Source of the DNA: Paractinoplanes ovalisporus
Lineage (GTDB): Bacteria; Actinomycetota; Actinomycetes; Mycobacteriales; Micromonosporaceae
Assembly (NCBI RefSeq): GCF_016834655.1
Contig: NZ_JAENHP010000001.1
Coordinates: 124,001-188,000, forward strand
Direction of reading: 5' to 3'
Length of the DNA stretch: 64,000 nt
The first letter of the stretch is position 1; each line of letters starts with the position of its first letter. Positions 61,240 through 64,000 of the stretch are shown piece by piece. Position numbers and translations under genes: made by a program. Under the pieces are notes generated by a model. That model saw only the letters and a list, made by a program, of their open reading frames with translations. It was not told where the DNA came from and searched no databases.

Positions 61240-61690
61240 ATCAAGCGAGCGCCACAAACGACCGCCCGCCGCGCACAGACGAGCGCCGCGCGCAACCGAA
61301 CACCGCGAACAATCAGCCTGCGCGATCAACTGAGCGCCGCGAACAACCGAACACCGCGAACAAACCGGCCGCTGCGAACGACTGAGCGCCGCGAACAACC
61401 GAACACCGCGCGCAACCGAGCACCGCGAACAACTGAGCGGCACGAACAACCGAACACCGCGCGCAACCGAGCACCGCGAACAACTGAGCGGCACGAACAA
61501 CCGAACACCGCGCGCAACCGAGCACCGCGAACAACTGAGCGGCGCGAACAACCGAACACCGCGAACAAACCGGCCGCTGCGAACAACTGAGCGCCGCGAA
61601 CAACCGAACACCAGAAACAGCTGAGCGCGACGAGCAACCGAACACCAGGTACGGCTGGGCACTGCGAACAACCACGAACAGCCGAACTTT
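61240..61690. repeat. 51-bp higher-order satellite built of 17-bp subunits
   Basis: Three near-identical 51-bp units, each with three 17-bp subunits (GCACGAACAACCGAACA, CCGCGCGCAACCGAGCA, CCGCGAACAACTGAGCG), flanked by diverged copies on both sides. The CGCGCAACCG core matches the 17-bp array at 4140-4495. Confidence 0.9.
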
Positions 61691-61702
61691 GCGGGCAGCC
61701 CG

Positions 61703-62800
61703 TCAGGGCGTGGCGGCGGCCAAGCGGTCGCGGCGTTCGTGGGAGAGCTCGGAGTGGCAGTGGTCGCCCGGATGGCTCTCGGGGTCGACGTGCACGGTGG
61801 CGCCGGCCAGCTTGGGCACCTGGTGGGTCAGCTGATGCTCGGCGTCGGCGGCGATTTCGTGGGCGGCCAGCAGGGTCAGGTCGGCGGCGACGGTGATGGC
61901 GGCCTCGGCGTGCATGCGGTGGCCGATCCAGCGGAGCTTCAGGTTCGAGACGTCGCGTACGCCGGTCACGCCGCGCAGCGCCTCCTCGGCCCGGTCGACC
62001 AGGTCGGGGTCGACTCGGTCCATCAGGCGGTGGTAGACCTCGCGGGCCGCGTCCTTGAGGACGAAGGCGATCGCCACCGTGATGGCCAGGCCGACGACCG
62101 GGTCGGCCCAGCCCCAGCCGAGCCCGGCGCCGCCCGCCGCCAGCACGACGGCCAGAGAGGTGAAGCCGTCGGTCCGCGCGTGCAGGCCGTCGGCGACCAG
62201 GGCAGCCGAGCCGATCCGCCGGCCCACGGTGATCCGGTAGCGGGCGACGATCTCGTTGCCGATGAACCCGACGACCCCGGCCGCGAACACCCAGGGCAGG
62301 TGGGTCATGGCCCGGGGGTTCACCAGACGGTCGACCGCGAACCAGCCGGCCGCGACCGCCGACCCGGCGATGACCAGCACGATGATGACACCGGCCAGAT
62401 CCTCGGCCCGCCCGAACCCGTACGTGTAGGCCCGGGTTGCCGCTCGCCGCCCGAGCAGGAAAGCGATGCCCAGCGGAACGGCCGTCAGCGCGTCCGCCAC
62501 GTTGTGCAGCGTGTCGCCGAGCAGCGCGACCGAGCCCGAGAAGACCACGATGAACGCCTGCAGCAGCGCGGTCACGCCCAGCCCGGCCAGCGAGATCCAG
62601 AGCGCGCGCAGCCCTTCCCGGGACGCCTCGAGCGCGGAGTCCACCTTGTCCGCGCTGTCATGGGAGTGCGGCCGAACCAGATGCCCCACCCGATGCCACA
62701 GCCCGCGCCCGTGATCGTGTTCGTGGCCTTGATCGTGCTCGGGGCTGCGGTCGTGGGTGTGGGCGTGGCTGTGATGGGCGGTGTGGTGGTGCTCGGTCAT
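61703..62800 (-). CDS. cation diffusion facilitator (Zn/Co/Cd exporter)
   Basis: 365 residues from ATG 62800, eight bases after GAGGA. A His-rich N-terminus (MTEHHHTAHHSHAHTHDRSP then EHDQGHEHDHG) binds metal. Six spans follow; the transport site is in LLGDTLHNVADALTAV (HxxxD, about 112) and ADGLHARTDGFTSL (HxxxD, about 229). A C-terminal cytoplasmic domain (VYHRLMDRVDPDLVDRAEEA) is the CDF dimer module. It should export Zn(II) or a similar ion. Divergent from the ArsR/SmtB gene that probably represses it. Confidence 0.92.
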   Translation of the reverse strand: MTEHHHTAHHSHAHTHDRSPEHDQGHEHDHGRGLWHRVGHLVRPHSHDSADKVDSALEASREGLRALWISLAGLGVTALLQAFIVVFSGSVALLGDTLHNVADALTAVPLGIAFLLGRRAATRAYTYGFGRAEDLAGVIIVLVIAGSAVAAGWFAVDRLVNPRAMTHLPWVFAAGVVGFIGNEIVARYRITVGRRIGSAALVADGLHARTDGFTSLAVVLAAGGAGLGWGWADPVVGLAITVAIAFVLKDAAREVYHRLMDRVDPDLVDRAEEALRGVTGVRDVSNLKLRWIGHRMHAEAAITVAADLTLLAAHEIAADAEHQLTHQVPKLAGATVHVDPESHPGDHCHSELSHERRDRLAAATP

Positions 62801-62853
62801 CGGAGCGTTCCTCAGGGTGGTCGGATTCCGATCACCGGCCATATTATGTGCTC

Positions 62854-63219
62854 ATGTACGCACGCGACAACGTTGCAGATGCCAATGACCTGCAGAAACG
62901 CGCGCTACGCGACAACGTGATCGAGGCAGCTGCCACGGCCCTGTCGTTGCTCGGCGACCCGACCCGGCTCCGGCTGGCGGCGGTTCTGCTCGATGGCGAG
63001 CACGACGTCACGACGCTCACCTCCGCCGTGGGTGCGGCCCGCCCGGCCGTTTCGCAACACCTCGCCAAGCTCCGCCTGGCCGGCCTGGTGGCGATGCGCC
63101 GCGACGGCCGCCGGGCTGTCTACGCGCTGCCCGACGAGCACGTCCAGCGTCTGGTCACCGAGGCGCTCCACATGGCCGAACACCGTCTCTCCGACCGCCC
63201 CCGCCACCACAACTCCTAG
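62854..63219 (+). CDS. ArsR/SmtB-family metal-sensing repressor
   Basis: 121 residues from ATG 62854, six bases after a perfect TATTAT hexamer, so probably leaderless; GTG 62848 is an alternative. Winged helix: LTSAVGAARPAVSQHLAKLR then GLVAMRRDGRRAVYAL. The alpha-5 metal site is LPDEHVQRLVTEALHMAEH: Asp and His two apart, then His at +12 and His at +16 from the Asp. CzrA/NmtR have the third ligand at +13, so the site is slightly shifted. It probably represses the divergent CDF exporter until zinc or nickel/cobalt binds. Confidence 0.9.
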   Translation: MYARDNVADANDLQKRALRDNVIEAAATALSLLGDPTRLRLAAVLLDGEHDVTTLTSAVGAARPAVSQHLAKLRLAGLVAMRRDGRRAVYALPDEHVQRLVTEALHMAEHRLSDRPRHHNS

Positions 63220-63538
63220 CGGACCTCACCCGGCCAACGACACACACGCGGTCGCGAACCCCGGGCCCGACGCCACCTGTCCCGGCAGCTGCAAAGACTG
63301 GTAGCCGGGGGTGGGAGCGCGGCGGGGCCGTGGAGGACACACACGCAGTCGCGAGCACCGGGCTCGACGCCACCTGTCCTGGCAGCTGCACAAACCGAGC
63401 AACGGGCGCGTGGAGGCCCGGCTCCCGATGCTGAAGCGCGGTTTACGGCCGTCACCCGCGAATCGGCGTCGGCCGGCTCCAGCAACGAGCAACCGCCCGA
63501 CAATGCGGCGCGGCCAGGCCGGGGCTGCGCGACCGGCG
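63220..63538. repeat. 319-bp gap with two 55-bp direct repeats
   Basis: GACACACACGCGGTCGCGAA and what follows to GGCAGCTGCA (63238-63293) recurs with few changes at 63351-63405. No gene is supported. The rest of the gap shows nothing recognisable. Confidence 0.75.
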
Positions 63539-63898
63539 CTAATCGTCGGCCTGGGCCTCGGCCATCGAGCGGGGCGCGGGCACGTTCTCGAAGCGGAGGT
63601 TGCCGGCCGGCACCATCCAGGTCATCACCTGTACGGCCAGGCGACCCGCCCGCACCGCGGGGTCGGCACTGCACAGCTCGCGCGCCGTGGCGGGGTCGGT
63701 GGCCATCACCGAGATGCCGCGCAGGCGTTCGTCGTCCTGGTCGGTGAGCGGTCCCCCGCCGAGCAGGTAACCCTGGTCGCGCAGGCCGGCCCGGAACGCG
63801 AGGTGCGCGTCCTGCAGCGCGTCGGCCTCGGCGTCGCTCAGGTCGGGCGCGTCCGGCGGGCGCACCAGCAGAACCAGCGTGTGCTGATCGAACCTCAT
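63539..63898 (-). CDS. YciI-like protein
   Basis: 119 residues from ATG 63898, six bases after TATGGT. The sequence TLVLLVRPPDAPDLSDAEAD, then HLAFRAGLRDQGYLLGGGPL and TDQDDERLRGISVM is the ferredoxin-like YCII fold, with the GPL turn and the Asp-rich segment. The conserved His-Asp pair of YciI is seen as DAHLAF. Such proteins are small enzymes or accessory factors of unknown reaction. Confidence 0.8.
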   Translation of the reverse strand: MRFDQHTLVLLVRPPDAPDLSDAEADALQDAHLAFRAGLRDQGYLLGGGPLTDQDDERLRGISVMATDPATARELCSADPAVRAGRLAVQVMTWMVPAGNLRFENVPAPRSMAEAQADD

Positions 63899-63935
63899 CC
63901 CGTCACCATAGGACCGGCGACAAGACGTACGGCGC

Positions 63936-64000
63936 ATGCCGGTGACGTTCAACAAGCGGGGCGCGGCGGTGGTTGCGGTCGCGGTCGACCGCACCGGCCG
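63936..64000 (+). CDS. possible start of a gene running off the window
   Basis: An ATG frame MPVTFNKRGAAVVAVAVDRT GR stays open to the right edge. There is no clear ribosome site and too little sequence to judge; it may be nothing. Confidence 0.2.
   Translation, partial: MPVTFNKRGAAVVAVAVDRTG

Larger units (their letters stand above)
60770..61702. other. 933-bp gene-free gap with orphan promoter and large satellite
   Basis: From 60770 to about 61240 there are no supported genes, but a dyad AACTTTCCGGAAGTT (60947-60961) is next to TTGACA (60963-60968) and CAGTAT (60986-60991). GC-rich hairpins follow. From 61240 to 61690 lies the satellite. Frames crossing the satellite give only repetitive Arg/Thr/Glu/Asn or Cys/Arg/Val/Ser peptides and are rejected. 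Confidence 0.8.

Noticed and set aside
60802..61675. Frames encoding Cys/Arg/Ser/Val-rich repeated peptides
   Set aside because: They exist in both strands and all phases of the satellite.
61240..61690. CRISPR-like array
   Set aside because: Units are contiguous without unique spacers and no cas gene is near; it is a satellite.

Overview
The window is about 70% G+C, with strongly GC-biased third codon positions, many GTG starts, ATGA/GTGA stop/start overlaps and frequent CGTACG hexamers. Together with regulator-dense single-gene units this points to a filamentous actinomycete, most likely Micromonosporaceae (Actinoplanes-like). That is an inference from composition and gene content. No rRNA, tRNA, CRISPR, transposase or phage gene was found, so this looks like ordinary chromosome.

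Layout. 0-9 kb: tail of an alpha/beta hydrolase, a dynamin-like GTPase, a DUF4253 protein, a 17-bp satellite, an ABC exporter, and a SulP transporter with a MerR regulator and a 26-bp perfect palindrome. 9-16.6 kb: GNAT enzyme, NB-ARC/TPR regulator, haloperoxidase-type hydrolase, Rv0909-like small protein, phosphoesterase, DUF899 and a membrane hydrolase. 16.8-24.9 kb: an ABC-F ribosome-protection gene behind a leader peptide that carries the macrolide-arrest motif MRLR; a DUF3152 lipoprotein, flavoprotein disulfide reductase, APH-like kinase, a SnoaL-MarR pair with its operator, peptide deformylase, and a membrane protein-wHTH pair with a double operator. 25-31 kb: S33 peptidase, GNAT, SDR/XRE divergent pair, FAD oxidase and iron-box-controlled heme oxygenase. 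31-46 kb: two-component system with PepSY protein, PhoX-like protein, cyclase, DrrAB-type exporter, frameshifted XRE-TPR gene, aldo/keto reductase with TetR, KstD-like flavoprotein with TetR. 46-57.4 kb: two methyltransferases, then a mannan locus (GH26 mannanase, GH2 mannosidase, two ABC permeases, binding protein, an HTH-less LacI-type sensor and a ROK regulator). 57.5-64 kb: Ntn acyltransferase-like enzyme, truncated Bax-inhibitor gene, RibD-like reductase, YccF, MscS channel, CDF metal exporter with its ArsR regulator, YciI-like protein.

Two themes stand out. First, short tandem repeats sit at gene ends and copy the last codons and stop codon of the neighbouring gene (S33 peptidase, methyltransferase, mannosidase, MscS). 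At two 4-nt overlapping junctions inside the mannan operon the same process has produced 14- and 15-codon micro-ORFs that fuse the next gene's N-terminus to the previous gene's C-terminus while keeping ATGA/GTGA coupling at both ends. Second, the ABC-F gene has a leader/hairpin layout of the kind used for antibiotic-induced attenuation. Separate satellites with 17-bp periodicity at 4.1 kb and 61.3 kb appear to share one ancestral unit.

Start codons were chosen from visible ribosome sites, 4-nt overlaps, or a TANNNT hexamer 6-8 nt upstream (probable leaderless transcripts). Family names rest on motif recognition by eye, not on database searches.
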